From Dickeya zeae NCPPB 2538 (GTDB lineage: Bacteria; Pseudomonadota; Gammaproteobacteria; Enterobacterales; Enterobacteriaceae), in NCBI RefSeq assembly GCF_000406165.1, contig NZ_CM001977.1, forward strand, positions 890,689-954,688: a stretch of DNA of 64,000 nt. The letters are read 5' to 3'. This document shows, piece by piece, positions 18,482 through 27,912 of the stretch. The notes under the pieces are model-generated. The model had not been told where the DNA came from. It made no database searches and was given only the letters and a program-made list of their open reading frames with translations. A program made the translations under genes and the position numbers. The first letter of the stretch is position 1, and each line of letters begins with the position of its first letter.

Positions 18482-18607
18482 ATGTCAGATTCAACGCCCA
18501 TGGTACAGACACCGTGCGCCGGATCTCCGCTGTTGTTGCCGCACTCTGAACGCATTGCGTTAACCCCATCCCTGTTTTTCCGATTATCCCTTACCACCAT
18601 GCGGTGA
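18482..18607 (+). CDS. Putative 41-codon upstream ORF / leader peptide of speC
   Basis: ATG at 18482 is preceded by AGAGGA at good spacing, and the frame runs 41 codons to TGA at 18605. The peptide ends in LFFRLSLTTMR. It starts 396 bases ahead of speC on the same strand, with a TTGAAT ... CACTAT promoter-like pair just upstream (about 18403-18431). Ornithine decarboxylase mRNAs of the speF type carry an ornithine-sensing leader peptide (SpeFL); this peptide has no obvious similarity to it beyond an aromatic pair followed by Arg. Coding status and role are inference. The spacer 18608-18877 holds small hairpins, e.g. ACGCT/AGCGT near 18800-18817. Confidence 0.4.
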   Translation: MSDSTPMVQTPCAGSPLLLPHSERIALTPSLFFRLSLTTMR

Positions 18608-18877
18608 GGCGTGCTGACGCCCACTGTTAGGCATGACTAAAAATAGAGCCGTTCGGTCTCTGATTTTACTGATGTCTATCGGACGGTGCTGGTCCCAGAT
18701 GATGCGTATTTCCCTGTGCTGTTGGCGCGGGTCATACATTTGTCGCGGTTAGCTGGCATGCTGTTTGTCGTTTTGGGCAGTAGTTGATGGGGTACGTTAC
18801 GCTTAACACGTAGCGTTATCTCTGCGCGGTGTCTTTCGGGCACGTACACTCATTCTTGACCGTTTGGGTTTGGGTAC

Positions 18878-21031
18878 ATGAAACAGTTAAAAATTGCGGC
18901 TAATGCGGCGGTTGCCTCCCGTCTAATCACCTTGCGTCCGATTGTGGCGCTCAGTCAGACCGATTTTACCGATATCGCGGCCGTCGTGGTGTCGGTTGAG
19001 GAAGCGCGCAGCGGCATCCTGTCGGTGATGCATCACTCCGGTTTCGGTATTCCGGCATTCGTGGTGCGTGAGCCGTGGCACACCGGTGAAGAACAGCTGC
19101 CACCGGGCAGCGAGTGGCTGAGTCTGGATAAAGCCGGGGAACACGCGCTGCAACTGGAAAAAGTGGCTGCGGAGTATCAGGCTCGTTTGTTGCCACCGTT
19201 TTTCGATACGCTGTCTAAATATGTTGGCATGCGTAATACCACATTTGCCTGCCCAGGACATCAGGGCGGGTCATTTTTCCGCAAGCATCCGGCAGGCCGT
19301 CAGTTTTTCGAATTTTATGGCGAAAACATGTTTCGCTCCGACATCTGCAACGCCGATGTGAAATTGGGCGACTTGTTGATCCATGAAGGTGCCGCTAAAA
19401 AAGCGCAGAAATTTGCCGCCACCGTATTCAATGCCGATAAAACCTACTTTGTGCTGAACGGGACGTCGGCGGCGAATAAAGTGGTGACCAACGCGTTGCT
19501 GACACGCGGCGATCTGGTGCTGTTTGATCGTAATAACCACAAATCCAACCATCATGGTGCGCTGATTCAGGCGGGGGCGACGCCAATTTATCTGGAAACG
19601 GCCCGTAACCCCTTTGGTTTTATCGGTGGGGTGGACGCGCATTGTTTTGATGAAGGCTATCTGCGCGAGCTTATTCGCGAAGCCGCCCCGGACCGTGCTG
19701 ATGAAGCCAGGCCGTTCCGACTGGCCGTCATTCAATTGGGCACTTACGACGGCACTATCTATAACGCCCGCCAGGTGGTGGATAGCATCGGTCACCTGTG
19801 TGACTACATTTTGTTTGACTCTGCCTGGGTGGGATATGAGCAGTTCATCCCGATGATGGAGCAGTGCTCGCCACTGTTGCTGGATTTAAACGAGAACGAC
19901 CCAGGGATTTTTGTCACCCAGTCGGTGCATAAACAGCAGGCGGGTTTCTCACAAACGTCGCAAATCCACAAGAAAGATAACCATATTCGTGGGCAAAAAC
20001 GCTTTTGTCCGCATAAGCGCCTGAATAACGCCTTCATGCTGCATGCCTCCACCAGCCCGTTTTACCCGCTGTTTGCGGCGTTGGATGTGAACGCCAAAAT
20101 GCACGAAGGGCCGAGCGGTCGTCGGCTGTGGATGGAATGCGTCAGGCTGGGGATTGAAGCGCGTAAACAACTGCTGGAGAACTGTTCGCTTATCAAACCG
20201 TTTGTGCCGCCGATGGTGGGTGGGAAACGCTGGCAGGATCACGACACCGATGTGATGGCTCAAGACGTGCGTTTCTTTAACTTCGAGCCGGGCGACAACT
20301 GGCATGCTTTTGAAGGCTACGCGCAACAACAGTATTTTGTTGACCCGTGCAAGCTGTTGCTGACTACGCCGGGGATTGACGCGGCAACCGGCGCGTATAC
20401 CCCATTTGGTATTCCGGCGACGATTCTCGCCAACTACCTGCGTGAGCACGGCATCATTCCCGAGAAATGCGATCTGAACTCGATTTTGTTCTTGCTGACA
20501 CCAGCAGAAGACAGCGTGAAGATGGAGCGTCTGGTGGCGGCGTTGGTGCAGTTTGAGCAACTGATCGAACAGGATGCGCCGTTAAGCGAAGTCTTGCCGA
20601 GCCTGTATCACAAATATGAACAGCGTTATACCGGTTATACGTTGCGGCAGTTGTGTCAGGAAATGCATGATTTTTACGCCAGCCATGACGTGAAACGGCT
20701 GCAAAAAGAGATGTTCCGTAAAGCCTCTTTCCCGCAGGCGGTGGTATTACCACAGGACGCGCACACTGCGTATATCCGTGGCGAGGTGGATTTAGTGCCG
20801 CTGGCTGAGGCGGAGGGGCGAATCGCTGCTGAAGGTGCATTGCCTTACCCACCGGGCGTGTTGTGCGTGGTGCCGGGGGAAGTGTGGCGTGGTGCGGTAC
20901 TGCATTATTTCCAGGCTCTCGAAGCTGGTATTAACCTGATGCCAGGCTTTGCGCCGGAACTACAAGGCGTTTACAGTGTGGCGCAGGAAGACGGTAGCAA
21001 ACGTCTGTGCGCGAATGTGATTGCCCGCTAA
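18878..21031 (+). CDS. speC: Ornithine decarboxylase (biosynthetic type)
   Basis: 717 residues; converts ornithine to putrescine with PLP. The order is the fold-type I decarboxylase plan: N-terminal wing domain, PLP domain, C-terminal domain. The Schiff-base lysine is in SVHKQQAGFSQ, and FNADKTYFVLNGTSAANKVV and PGHQGG are family landmarks. The N-terminus (MKQLKIAANAAVASRL, then TDFTDIAAVVV) matches E. coli SpeC better than the inducible SpeF. There is no potE antiporter next to it, which also argues for the biosynthetic enzyme. Its neighbours mltC-yggX-mutY keep the E. coli order, with the asparagine permease gene in between. Confidence 0.95.
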   Translation: MKQLKIAANAAVASRLITLRPIVALSQTDFTDIAAVVVSVEEARSGILSVMHHSGFGIPAFVVREPWHTGEEQLPPGSEWLSLDKAGEHALQLEKVAAEYQARLLPPFFDTLSKYVGMRNTTFACPGHQGGSFFRKHPAGRQFFEFYGENMFRSDICNADVKLGDLLIHEGAAKKAQKFAATVFNADKTYFVLNGTSAANKVVTNALLTRGDLVLFDRNNHKSNHHGALIQAGATPIYLETARNPFGFIGGVDAHCFDEGYLRELIREAAPDRADEARPFRLAVIQLGTYDGTIYNARQVVDSIGHLCDYILFDSAWVGYEQFIPMMEQCSPLLLDLNENDPGIFVTQSVHKQQAGFSQTSQIHKKDNHIRGQKRFCPHKRLNNAFMLHASTSPFYPLFAALDVNAKMHEGPSGRRLWMECVRLGIEARKQLLENCSLIKPFVPPMVGGKRWQDHDTDVMAQDVRFFNFEPGDNWHAFEGYAQQQYFVDPCKLLLTTPGIDAATGAYTPFGIPATILANYLREHGIIPEKCDLNSILFLLTPAEDSVKMERLVAALVQFEQLIEQDAPLSEVLPSLYHKYEQRYTGYTLRQLCQEMHDFYASHDVKRLQKEMFRKASFPQAVVLPQDAHTAYIRGEVDLVPLAEAEGRIAAEGALPYPPGVLCVVPGEVWRGAVLHYFQALEAGINLMPGFAPELQGVYSVAQEDGSKRLCANVIAR

Positions 21032-21074
21032 CTGGCTGGCTCCATCCTTACCACGTGTTCCATCCTGCTAAATA

Positions 21075-21100
21075 AAAAACCGGGGAATCCCCGGTTTTTT
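21075..21100. terminator. Bidirectional intrinsic terminator between speC and ansP
   Basis: AAAACCGGGG / CCCCGGTTTT perfect stem with a two-base loop; T-run on the plus strand and A-run on the other side, so it can end both convergent transcripts. Confidence 0.92.
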
Positions 21101-21118
21101 TAATCGAGCTTCAGTTAC

Positions 21119-22576
21119 TTACCCTGCTGTTTTCTCATGCTCTGCTTTCAGGCGGTTGGCGTCCTCTTTTTGTTTGCGCAGCCCATACCAGCCCGCGATA
21201 AGCAGGACGGCCAGCACCGGAATCGTAGCGATAGTCCAGGTGCCGTTAGGATAATCCAGCGCCATCAGTACCAGCACGCTGAGCAAGAAAGCCAGTGTCA
21301 GCCAGGAGGAAAACGGTGCCAGCGGCATACGGAAAGAGACCGGTTTGGCTTTGCCCTGATGAATGGCCTGACGCAGCTTCATCTGACAAATAATGATGAA
21401 TGCCCAGGAACTGATAATGCCGAGCGAAGCCACGTTCAGTACGATTTCAAATACCTGCGACGGCACAATATAGTTCAGGAATACCCCAATCACATGGATA
21501 CAGACGGTAACCAGAATCCCGGCATAAGGCACTGACTGCGCGTTCATATTGCCAAGGAATTTCGGTGCTGAACCGCCCTGAGACAATGAACGCAGGATGC
21601 GGCCGGTAGAATACAGCCCGGAGTTAAGGCTGGAGAGTGCCGCCGAGAGCACCACGATATTCATGATAGTGCCGATGTAAGGGACACCCAGTTTGCTAAA
21701 GAAGGTAACAAACGGGCTTTGTCCGGCCTGATAGGCGTTCCACGGCAGCAGGCAGACCAGTAGGATGACGGAGCCGACGTAAAACAGGCCGATACGCCAG
21801 ATAACACTGTTGACCGCTTTGGGCAGTGTCTTTTCCGGGTCTTTACACTCGCCAGCGGCGGTACCGATAAGCTCTACCCCGGCGAACGCAAAGATAACCC
21901 CTTGTATCAGCACCAATGCGGGTAACAGACCGTGCGGAAACAGACCGCCGTTATCGGTTATCAGGTGTAACCCCGGAATGTTGCCATCCAGCGTTTTACC
22001 GGAGCCGAGAAAAATTGTGCCCACGATCAGGAACAGGGAAATCGCGGCGACTTTGATCAGCGCGAACCAGAATTCCATCTCGGCGAACCACTTCACGCCA
22101 ATCATGTTCATGGTAGTGACGATAGCCAGTGCCCCGAGCGCAAACATCCATTGGGGAACATCGGCAAAAGTACCCCAATAGTGCATGTAAAGCGCGACAG
22201 CGGTGATATCGACGATGCCGGTCATCGCCCAGTTGAGGAAGTACATCCAGCCGGCGACATAAGAGGCTTTTTCACCCAAAAACTCGCGGGCATAGGAAAC
22301 AAAACTTCCGCTGGAAGGACGGTGAACGATCAATTCGCCCAGTGCTCGCAGAATGAAAAACGAGAAAATACCGCACGTCAGGTACACCAACGCCAGTGCC
22401 GGGCCAGCCATCTGCAATCGCGCGCCCGCGCCGAGAAATAAGCCGGTACCAATCGAACCACCGATAGCGATCATCTGCACCTGACGGTTACCCATGCTTT
22501 TGTGGTAACCCGCTTCGTGTGACTCGAGCCAACGCCGTTTGGCGTGGTGCTCGGCCTCATTGTTATGTTGATTCAT
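21119..22576 (-). CDS. ansP: L-asparagine permease
   Basis: 485 residues from the ATG at 22576; the frame is open to 22666 but E. coli AnsP begins at the corresponding place (AKRRWLESHEAGYHKSMGNRQVQMIAIGG). Twelve membrane segments of the APC superfamily; the GGSIGTGLFLGAGARLQMAG motif in TM1 binds the amino acid. Long blocks such as ASYVAGWMYFLNWAMTGIVDIT are near-identical to AnsP rather than CycA or PheP. It imports asparagine by proton symport. It is a single transcription unit, convergent with speC. Confidence 0.9.
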   Translation of the reverse strand: MNQHNNEAEHHAKRRWLESHEAGYHKSMGNRQVQMIAIGGSIGTGLFLGAGARLQMAGPALALVYLTCGIFSFFILRALGELIVHRPSSGSFVSYAREFLGEKASYVAGWMYFLNWAMTGIVDITAVALYMHYWGTFADVPQWMFALGALAIVTTMNMIGVKWFAEMEFWFALIKVAAISLFLIVGTIFLGSGKTLDGNIPGLHLITDNGGLFPHGLLPALVLIQGVIFAFAGVELIGTAAGECKDPEKTLPKAVNSVIWRIGLFYVGSVILLVCLLPWNAYQAGQSPFVTFFSKLGVPYIGTIMNIVVLSAALSSLNSGLYSTGRILRSLSQGGSAPKFLGNMNAQSVPYAGILVTVCIHVIGVFLNYIVPSQVFEIVLNVASLGIISSWAFIIICQMKLRQAIHQGKAKPVSFRMPLAPFSSWLTLAFLLSVLVLMALDYPNGTWTIATIPVLAVLLIAGWYGLRKQKEDANRLKAEHEKTAG

Positions 22577-23026
22577 TGCCCGTTTGATTCCTTGTCTGTC
22601 ATTCAGGAGCATGAAGTTAGCTGTTGTGTCACAGCCTGGTTCATCGTGTGGCTTGCTTTTCATCATACGAATAGCGTTTTTGCTTCTGCGGTGCAGGGGA
22701 GCTAAAAACGCCAGCGATGCTACCGTTTCCTGACCGGAGAGGCAAAAACTCTCTGCGTTGATTCCTTCACTTTGTTTTGCTTGTATGCTTCATTTTTCTC
22801 CTTTAGTAAGTGATTAATTGGATAAATGCTATTTTCTTAGTCGTTAAGTCTATTGATTGGCTTTTTAGATAGTGTTTGCTTATGACTGTAACCAATCGTT
22901 TGCAATGGTCATTTGTTAATCATTGCTAATGAGGTGATGCAGAAATGGCGCTGGAGGCGACAAAAAATAGAGGGGGTTTGGAAGCAAGCGGTGTCCTGAA
23001 CAGACACCGCTGGTTGCTGCGAGATA
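22577..23026. other. Intergenic region upstream of ansP
   Basis: About 450 bases between ansP and mltC, AT-rich in 22780-22930, where the ansP promoter should be. A 9-bp perfect stem (AGCGGTGTC / GACACCGCT, loop seven) at 22987-23011 is next to the mltC stop and probably forms the mltC mRNA 3' end. No gene recognised. Confidence 0.5.
22987..23011 (-). terminator. Stem-loop after mltC
   Basis: Nine-base-pair perfect stem with a seven-base loop 15 bases beyond the mltC stop codon; no long U-run. Confidence 0.55.
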
Positions 23027-24109
23027 TCAGCGGCTATAACCGCGATAGTTTTTCTGCGCCGAGTTAACCTTGTACAAATAATGGCGTGATTCAGCAGACG
23101 GATGGCGTGTCGTCAGGGTCTGGTAGACCTGGCTGGGCGACATGGTATTGATAATGCCAAACGCCGTGTCTTTATCGCTGGAGAAGACCCGTAATACGCT
23201 GCCCGCGCCGCCGTTATAGGCGGTGATCATGGCGTAGCGTTGTGACGTCGGATCCTGAATACCAGACAGGTAGACGTTTTTCAGCATCGCCAGATAGGCC
23301 GTACCGGTATCAATGTTGTTCTCCGGGTCAAACAGGTAGCTGCGGCTTGGCTGGCCCCATTTCCCTCTCATTTTGAATACATCGCGTCCGGCACTGTGTT
23401 GTACCACCTGCATCAGCCCCAACGCGTCAGAGCGGCTAACCGCATACGGGTTGAAACTGGATTCGGTTTGCATAATAGCGAGAATCAACGAGGCGTCGAT
23501 GCCATAGCGTTCGGAAGCCTGACGCACCATCGGCAAATATTTGTGCGCACGTTTATCCAGGTGGTTCGGCACCAGTTGAATGGTGACCGACCAGATGACC
23601 TTCATACCGGATGTACGGCGTTGCAACTTGTTCTGCAGCAGATAATCAGCAAAATTGCCCGCGCGGCCTTCCCAGCGAATCGGCTGGCCGGTGTTGTCCA
23701 GCACCTGACCGTACAGCAGGGGTTCACGGCTTATCTGGATATCGTTGGCATCGGAATAAAGGTCGGTATTGCTGGCGTTATCCCCCATTAATAGGGTAGT
23801 GATAATCGCCTGACGCAGACTGGCCAGATAGTTGGTTGAAGAAATGGTTTCGATGGTGATGGTACCGGCGTCGAAGTTGACGTGACTACGCGTCATATAT
23901 TGATCAGAGTATTTGACGTAGTCTTTGGGGCCGGCGATCAGAACCTCGTTCAATCCCCAGATGTTTTCGATGTTATTGGCGAATTGCCCCATCAAAATGT
24001 CGAAGGCGTTGGTGTCTTTAATAAACGCCTCGTTGTTCTCACCTCCTTTCTTGCTGGAGCAGGAGATCAACAACGGGGCGACAAGCAGCAAAGCAAGCAG
24101 TTTCTTCAT
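23027..24109 (-). CDS. mltC: Membrane-bound lytic murein transglycosylase C
   Basis: 360 residues. Lipobox LISC at about residues 14-17 anchors it in the outer membrane. An N-terminal MltC-specific domain (DUF3393) is followed by the SLT goose-type lysozyme domain from about residue 190, with catalytic Glu in MQTESSFNPYAVS and the downstream GLMQV and AYNGG motifs. It cleaves peptidoglycan glycan strands with formation of 1,6-anhydroMurNAc. Last gene of the mutY-yggX-mltC run, as in E. coli. Confidence 0.95.
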   Translation of the reverse strand: MKKLLALLLVAPLLISCSSKKGGENNEAFIKDTNAFDILMGQFANNIENIWGLNEVLIAGPKDYVKYSDQYMTRSHVNFDAGTITIETISSTNYLASLRQAIITTLLMGDNASNTDLYSDANDIQISREPLLYGQVLDNTGQPIRWEGRAGNFADYLLQNKLQRRTSGMKVIWSVTIQLVPNHLDKRAHKYLPMVRQASERYGIDASLILAIMQTESSFNPYAVSRSDALGLMQVVQHSAGRDVFKMRGKWGQPSRSYLFDPENNIDTGTAYLAMLKNVYLSGIQDPTSQRYAMITAYNGGAGSVLRVFSSDKDTAFGIINTMSPSQVYQTLTTRHPSAESRHYLYKVNSAQKNYRGYSR

Positions 24110-24163
24110 TGTATCTAGCCGTACGGGATCAGGAATGCATCAGGGCCTGTCGGCCCTTGTCAT

Positions 24164-24436
24164 TTAGTGTTGCGGCGGGGTGTAACCGTCGATATGCACG
24201 TCCTTGCCTTCAAACAGGAACTGCACCATCTCTTGTTCCAGCAGCTTGCGGTGCTCCACATTCATCATGTTGAGTTTTTTCTCGTTGATAAGCATGGTCT
24301 GCTTGGTTTGCCACTGTGCCCAGGCTTCTTTCGAAATGTTGTTATAAATGCGTTTACCCAGTTCACCGGGGTAAAGCTGGAAGTCGAGCCCTTCGGCGTC
24401 ACGTTGTAAAAAAGTACAAAAAATGGTTCTGCTCAT
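24164..24436 (-). CDS. yggX: Fe(2+)-trafficking / oxidative-damage protection protein YggX
   Basis: 90 residues, the usual size. MSRTIFCTFLQRDAEGLDFQLYPGELGKRIY is nearly invariant; Cys7 is the conserved cysteine. It protects iron-sulfur clusters from superoxide and is a SoxRS target in E. coli. It begins two bases after the mutY stop, which fits co-expression with the FeS enzyme MutY. Confidence 0.96.
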   Translation of the reverse strand: MSRTIFCTFLQRDAEGLDFQLYPGELGKRIYNNISKEAWAQWQTKQTMLINEKKLNMMNVEHRKLLEQEMVQFLFEGKDVHIDGYTPPQH

Positions 24437-24438
24437 GC

Positions 24439-25524
24439 TTATTCCTCATCATGTGCACAGGCGTCAGCGAAGACCGATTGTGGCTGAGCCAACTGGCGTA
24501 ACAACCGTTCTACCGGGGCGGCAAGCCCTACGGACGGCGGGTGCGCTAAGTTATACCAAAGACCGGCACCTTCATCCATGCAGGAACCTGTGTCGGAGAC
24601 CTCCAGCCACATCGGTACAATATCCAGGTGGAAATGGCTGAAGGTATGACGAAAGGCAATGCCCTGACGCAGCCCTTGTTGGGGGATGCCGCGCTGACTG
24701 AGCCATTGCACCAATTCATCTTTCGTGGTGAATTGCGGAAAACAGTACAGGCCGCCCCACAGGCCGACCGGCGGACGTTGCTCCAGCCAAACAGTCTGTG
24801 CCTGTTGCATCAGCAAGAACCAGGCGGTCCTTTCCGGTAATGTCTGCTTGGGTTTTTTGCCAGGATATTCTGCCCAGTTATGGTTAGCGTAAGCGACACA
24901 ACCGTTACTGAGCGGGCAGAGTTCGCATTTGGGGCGGCTGCGGGTGCAGACCATGGCCCCCAAATCCATCATCGCCTGATTAAATTTTTCGACACCAAGC
25001 GCCGGGGTGACAGTTTCGCTCAACGTCCACAGCTGCTTCTCGACCTCTTTTTTCCCCGGCCAGCCAGCGACGGCGTAGCAACGTGCTAATACCCGTTTGA
25101 CATTGCCATCCAGAATCGGATAGTGCTGACCGAGCGACAGCGAGAGAATAGCACCCGCTGTGGAACGGCCCACGCCGGGCAGGTCGACGATGTCATCGAA
25201 TCGGGTAGGGAAGTCGCCGCCGTGGCGTTCGACGATCGTTTGTGCAGCTTTGTGCAGGTTGCGGGCGCGGGCATAGTAGCCAAGCCCGGTCCACAGGTGC
25301 AGTACATCATCTAATGGCGCCGCAGCCAGTTCTCGCACTGTAGGAAAGCGCGCCATAAACCGTTCGAAATAGGGAATGACGGTGGTGACCTGGGTCTGCT
25401 GTAGCATCACTTCTGACAGCCAGACTTTATACGGGGTTTTTTCGAGCTGCCAGGGTAAGGTTTTACGTCCGTAGCGCTCGTACCACTCCAGCACCTGTTG
25501 CGCGAACTGTTGCGCTTGCATCAT
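24439..25524 (-). CDS. mutY: Adenine DNA glycosylase
   Basis: 361 residues; removes A mispaired with 8-oxoG. Helix-hairpin-helix LPGVGRSTAGAIL, catalytic Asp in PILDGNVKRVL, and the 4Fe-4S loop C-x6-C-x2-C-x5-C (CTRSRPKCELCPLSNGC) are present. The C-terminal Nudix-like domain with FRHTFSHFHLDI recognises 8-oxoG. E. coli MutY starts at the second of two adjacent Met codons here (25524, 25521); an upstream GTG at 25572 would add 16 residues without similarity. The extreme C-terminus (about 10 residues) differs from E. coli. Confidence 0.95.
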   Translation of the reverse strand: MMQAQQFAQQVLEWYERYGRKTLPWQLEKTPYKVWLSEVMLQQTQVTTVIPYFERFMARFPTVRELAAAPLDDVLHLWTGLGYYARARNLHKAAQTIVERHGGDFPTRFDDIVDLPGVGRSTAGAILSLSLGQHYPILDGNVKRVLARCYAVAGWPGKKEVEKQLWTLSETVTPALGVEKFNQAMMDLGAMVCTRSRPKCELCPLSNGCVAYANHNWAEYPGKKPKQTLPERTAWFLLMQQAQTVWLEQRPPVGLWGGLYCFPQFTTKDELVQWLSQRGIPQQGLRQGIAFRHTFSHFHLDIVPMWLEVSDTGSCMDEGAGLWYNLAHPPSVGLAAPVERLLRQLAQPQSVFADACAHDEE

Positions 25525-25682
25525 AGAGGCGTCGTTATCCGGCAGGTAAAAATTTGACAGCGATTGCAGCACAGAGTGAATGTACTGTAAACCGGAACTT
25601 TCCGCCTCCGCCTACTTGCTAAACAACCGTATCCTTGGATAATGCGCGTTTTCCCAACCCAATCAGACTTACAGAACGCATT

Positions 25683-26402
25683 ATGATCAATAACGTCATC
25701 TCTCCGGAATTCGATGAAAACGGGCGTCCACTGCGCAGAATCCGCAGTTTTGTGCGCCGCCAGGGCCGCCTGACCAAAGGACAGCAACAGGCGCTGGATG
25801 ATTTTTGGCCGGTGATGGGCGTGGAATATCAGAATGAGCCGCTGGATTTCACCCAGTTATTTGGGCGTGAGGCACCAGTGGTGTTGGAGATTGGTTTTGG
25901 GATGGGGGCATCGCTGGTGACGATGGCGCAGCAGCACCCGGAACAGAATTTTATCGGTATCGAAGTGCATGTCCCCGGTGTGGGCGCTTGTCTGGGGGCC
26001 GCTCAGGAAGCGGGCGTCGACAACCTGCGGGTGATGTGCCACGACGCGGTAGAAGTGCTGGAGCGAATGATTCCCGACGGTTCGCTTGCCATGGTGCAAC
26101 TGTTTTTCCCTGACCCGTGGCACAAAGCGCGCCATAACAAACGTCGCATTGTACAAGCACCGTTCGCTGAGCTGGTGCTGCGGAAATTGGCGATTGGCGG
26201 GGTGTTCCATATGGCGACTGACTGGGAACCTTATGCGCAACATATGCTCGAAGTGATGAGTACGGTCGCAGGTTACCGCAATCTGTCTGACCATAATGAT
26301 TATGTACCGCGTCCGGCTTCACGGCCGTTGACTAAATTTGAGGCCCGCGGCCAACGGCTGGGGCATGGCGTCTGGGATCTGATGTTTGAGAGGAATCAAT
26401 AA
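25683..26402 (+). CDS. trmB: tRNA (guanine-N7)-methyltransferase
   Basis: 239 residues from the ATG at 25683, the same length as E. coli TrmB; 16 extra upstream codons have no homology. SAM-binding motif LEIGFGMGASLV, the FFPDPWHKARHNKRRI block and the final HGVWDLMFER are characteristic. It makes m7G46 in tRNA variable loops. It is divergent from mutY across about 160 bases and its stop overlaps the yggL start by one base. Confidence 0.96.
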   Translation: MINNVISPEFDENGRPLRRIRSFVRRQGRLTKGQQQALDDFWPVMGVEYQNEPLDFTQLFGREAPVVLEIGFGMGASLVTMAQQHPEQNFIGIEVHVPGVGACLGAAQEAGVDNLRVMCHDAVEVLERMIPDGSLAMVQLFFPDPWHKARHNKRRIVQAPFAELVLRKLAIGGVFHMATDWEPYAQHMLEVMSTVAGYRNLSDHNDYVPRPASRPLTKFEARGQRLGHGVWDLMFERNQ

Positions 26403-26746
26403 TGGCTAAGAATCGGAGTCGTCGTTTACGCAAGAAACTGCATATCGATGAGTTTCAGGAGTTTGGTTTTTCGGTTAGCTGGCGTTTTGCGCAAGGAACC
26501 AGTGTGGGAGATATTGATCGCACGCTGGATCTGTTTGTTGATGAGGTGATCGAGCCAAACGGCCTGGCGTTTGAAGGCAGCGGCTATCTGCAGTGGGAAG
26601 GTCTGGTGTGCCTGCAAAAACTGGGTAACTGCACCGATGAACAGCGTGAACTGGTGCGTAACTGGCTGGAGTCACATCAGTTGACGGAAGTAACGGTCAG
26701 CGATTTGTTCGACATTTGGTGGGATCTGCCCGCTCACCTCGGTTAA
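26402..26746 (+). CDS. yggL: YggL family protein (DUF469)
   Basis: 114 residues, begins MAKNRSRRLRKKLHIDEFQE and contains FEGSGYLQWEGLVC as in E. coli YggL. Reported to associate with the 50S ribosomal subunit in E. coli; otherwise poorly characterised. Coupled to trmB by overlapping stop and start (TAATG). Confidence 0.93.
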   Translation: MAKNRSRRLRKKLHIDEFQEFGFSVSWRFAQGTSVGDIDRTLDLFVDEVIEPNGLAFEGSGYLQWEGLVCLQKLGNCTDEQRELVRNWLESHQLTEVTVSDLFDIWWDLPAHLG

Positions 26747-26868
26747 ATCGCGCGTTTTTTGTCACCAATGCCGTCATCATCGGTGAAGTACGCCGGTGAT
26801 GACTGTGGTGAAGCCTTTGCCGCCGGGTGTTGCGGCTGGTGTTTGACGCCGTTTTTTCAGGAGTTTTT

Positions 26869-27585
26869 ATGTTGCGTAAAATGACCTTGGGAGCATTGAT
26901 GCTACTGGCCTGGCAAGCACAGGCAGCCTATCAATGCCATGTTCAACCACAAGACGACATCATTATCAGCCCACAGAGTGTGAGCGTGGTCGGTGCCAGC
27001 GGTAATCTGCAAATTTCACCGCAAGGGGATGTATTGAGCAACGGCAATGCGCTGAACCTCAATAGTGCACAGCGTCAGCAGGCTCAGTCGTATCAGGCTG
27101 AATTGCGCCAGCAACTGCCGTGGATTGACGAAGGGGCACGCCAACACCTGGAGAAAGCGCGTCAGGCATTAGACAAGGTGATTGTGCAACAGCTCGGCAG
27201 CGACAGTAATGTGCGTAACCGGCTGGGGTCATTGGATGAGCAGCTAAAACAGCAGATGAACCGGATTATCGAGCATCGCAGCGATGGTCTGGCTTTCCAT
27301 CATCAGGCGATTAAGCAAGTTGAGCAGGACGGACAGCAGATTGTCGAGCGGACAATGGGTGGTGTCTTGCAAGATAGCCTCAATGAAATGGGCGTCAAAC
27401 AACTGGGCAGCAGCGGCGGTAATCCGTTGCAGGCGATGATGGGTAATCTGGGGGGGCTGCAACAAGCCATTCAAACTGAGTGGAAAACGCAGGAATCAGA
27501 TTTTCAGCGTTTTGGTCACGATGTTTGCAATCGGGTGACGGCACTGGAAAATCAACGTCAGACGTTATTGAAGTCAATTAAATAA
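26869..27585 (+). CDS. yggN: YggN family periplasmic protein (DUF2884)
   Basis: 238 residues from the ATG at 26869, which has CAGGAG eight bases upstream; an earlier in-frame start at 26827 lacks this. Signal peptide cleaved near AQAAY. Matches E. coli YggN in order and sequence (DDIIISPQSVSV, LPWIDEGARQHLEKARQALDKVIVQ, RRxMNRIIEHRSDGL-type block). Predominantly helical, function unknown. Last backbone gene before the accessory region. Confidence 0.92.
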   Translation: MLRKMTLGALMLLAWQAQAAYQCHVQPQDDIIISPQSVSVVGASGNLQISPQGDVLSNGNALNLNSAQRQQAQSYQAELRQQLPWIDEGARQHLEKARQALDKVIVQQLGSDSNVRNRLGSLDEQLKQQMNRIIEHRSDGLAFHHQAIKQVEQDGQQIVERTMGGVLQDSLNEMGVKQLGSSGGNPLQAMMGNLGGLQQAIQTEWKTQESDFQRFGHDVCNRVTALENQRQTLLKSIK

Positions 27586-27912
27586 CCTTTTTTCATAGGG
27601 GTGAAAGCTCGTCATTCAGCGTCACCCCCATATTAACGGTGACCACTCAGGTGGTCACCGAGCTTGATAATAAAACGGCTCATCGCCAGGTTACAGAGTC
27701 TCTTCACATTTATATTCCACATGGTTCTGCTGTTGGCGTAGGTATATCAAAATAGGCCAATCACACATTCTGATTACCACCTCTTAAAACTCAATGTGAA
27801 AATGTAGCTACAAATGATATATCTTCATATGCATTTCATTGCTATCAGTTGAGTGATCGCGCTAGCGATCACTTTTAATAGAAGAATTTCCGTAAAGAAC
27901 TGGAGATCCCTA
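27586..27912. other. Boundary region between backbone and type I secretion locus
   Basis: 327 bases, no gene. A 10-bp perfect stem with loop TCAG (27637-27660) follows yggN. A 9-bp perfect stem AGTGATCGC / GCGATCACT with loop GCTA (27852-27873) lies past the end of the TolC-like gene, with TTTTAATA on its plus-strand side. These probably end the two convergent transcripts. Confidence 0.6.

Noticed and set aside
18482..18607. SpeFL ornithine-sensing leader
   Set aside because: The peptide lacks the conserved SpeFL sequence; retained only as an unclassified leader candidate.
25521..25787. Minus-strand frame overlapping mutY start and trmB
   Set aside because: It overlaps the well-supported N-terminus of trmB and has no homology.
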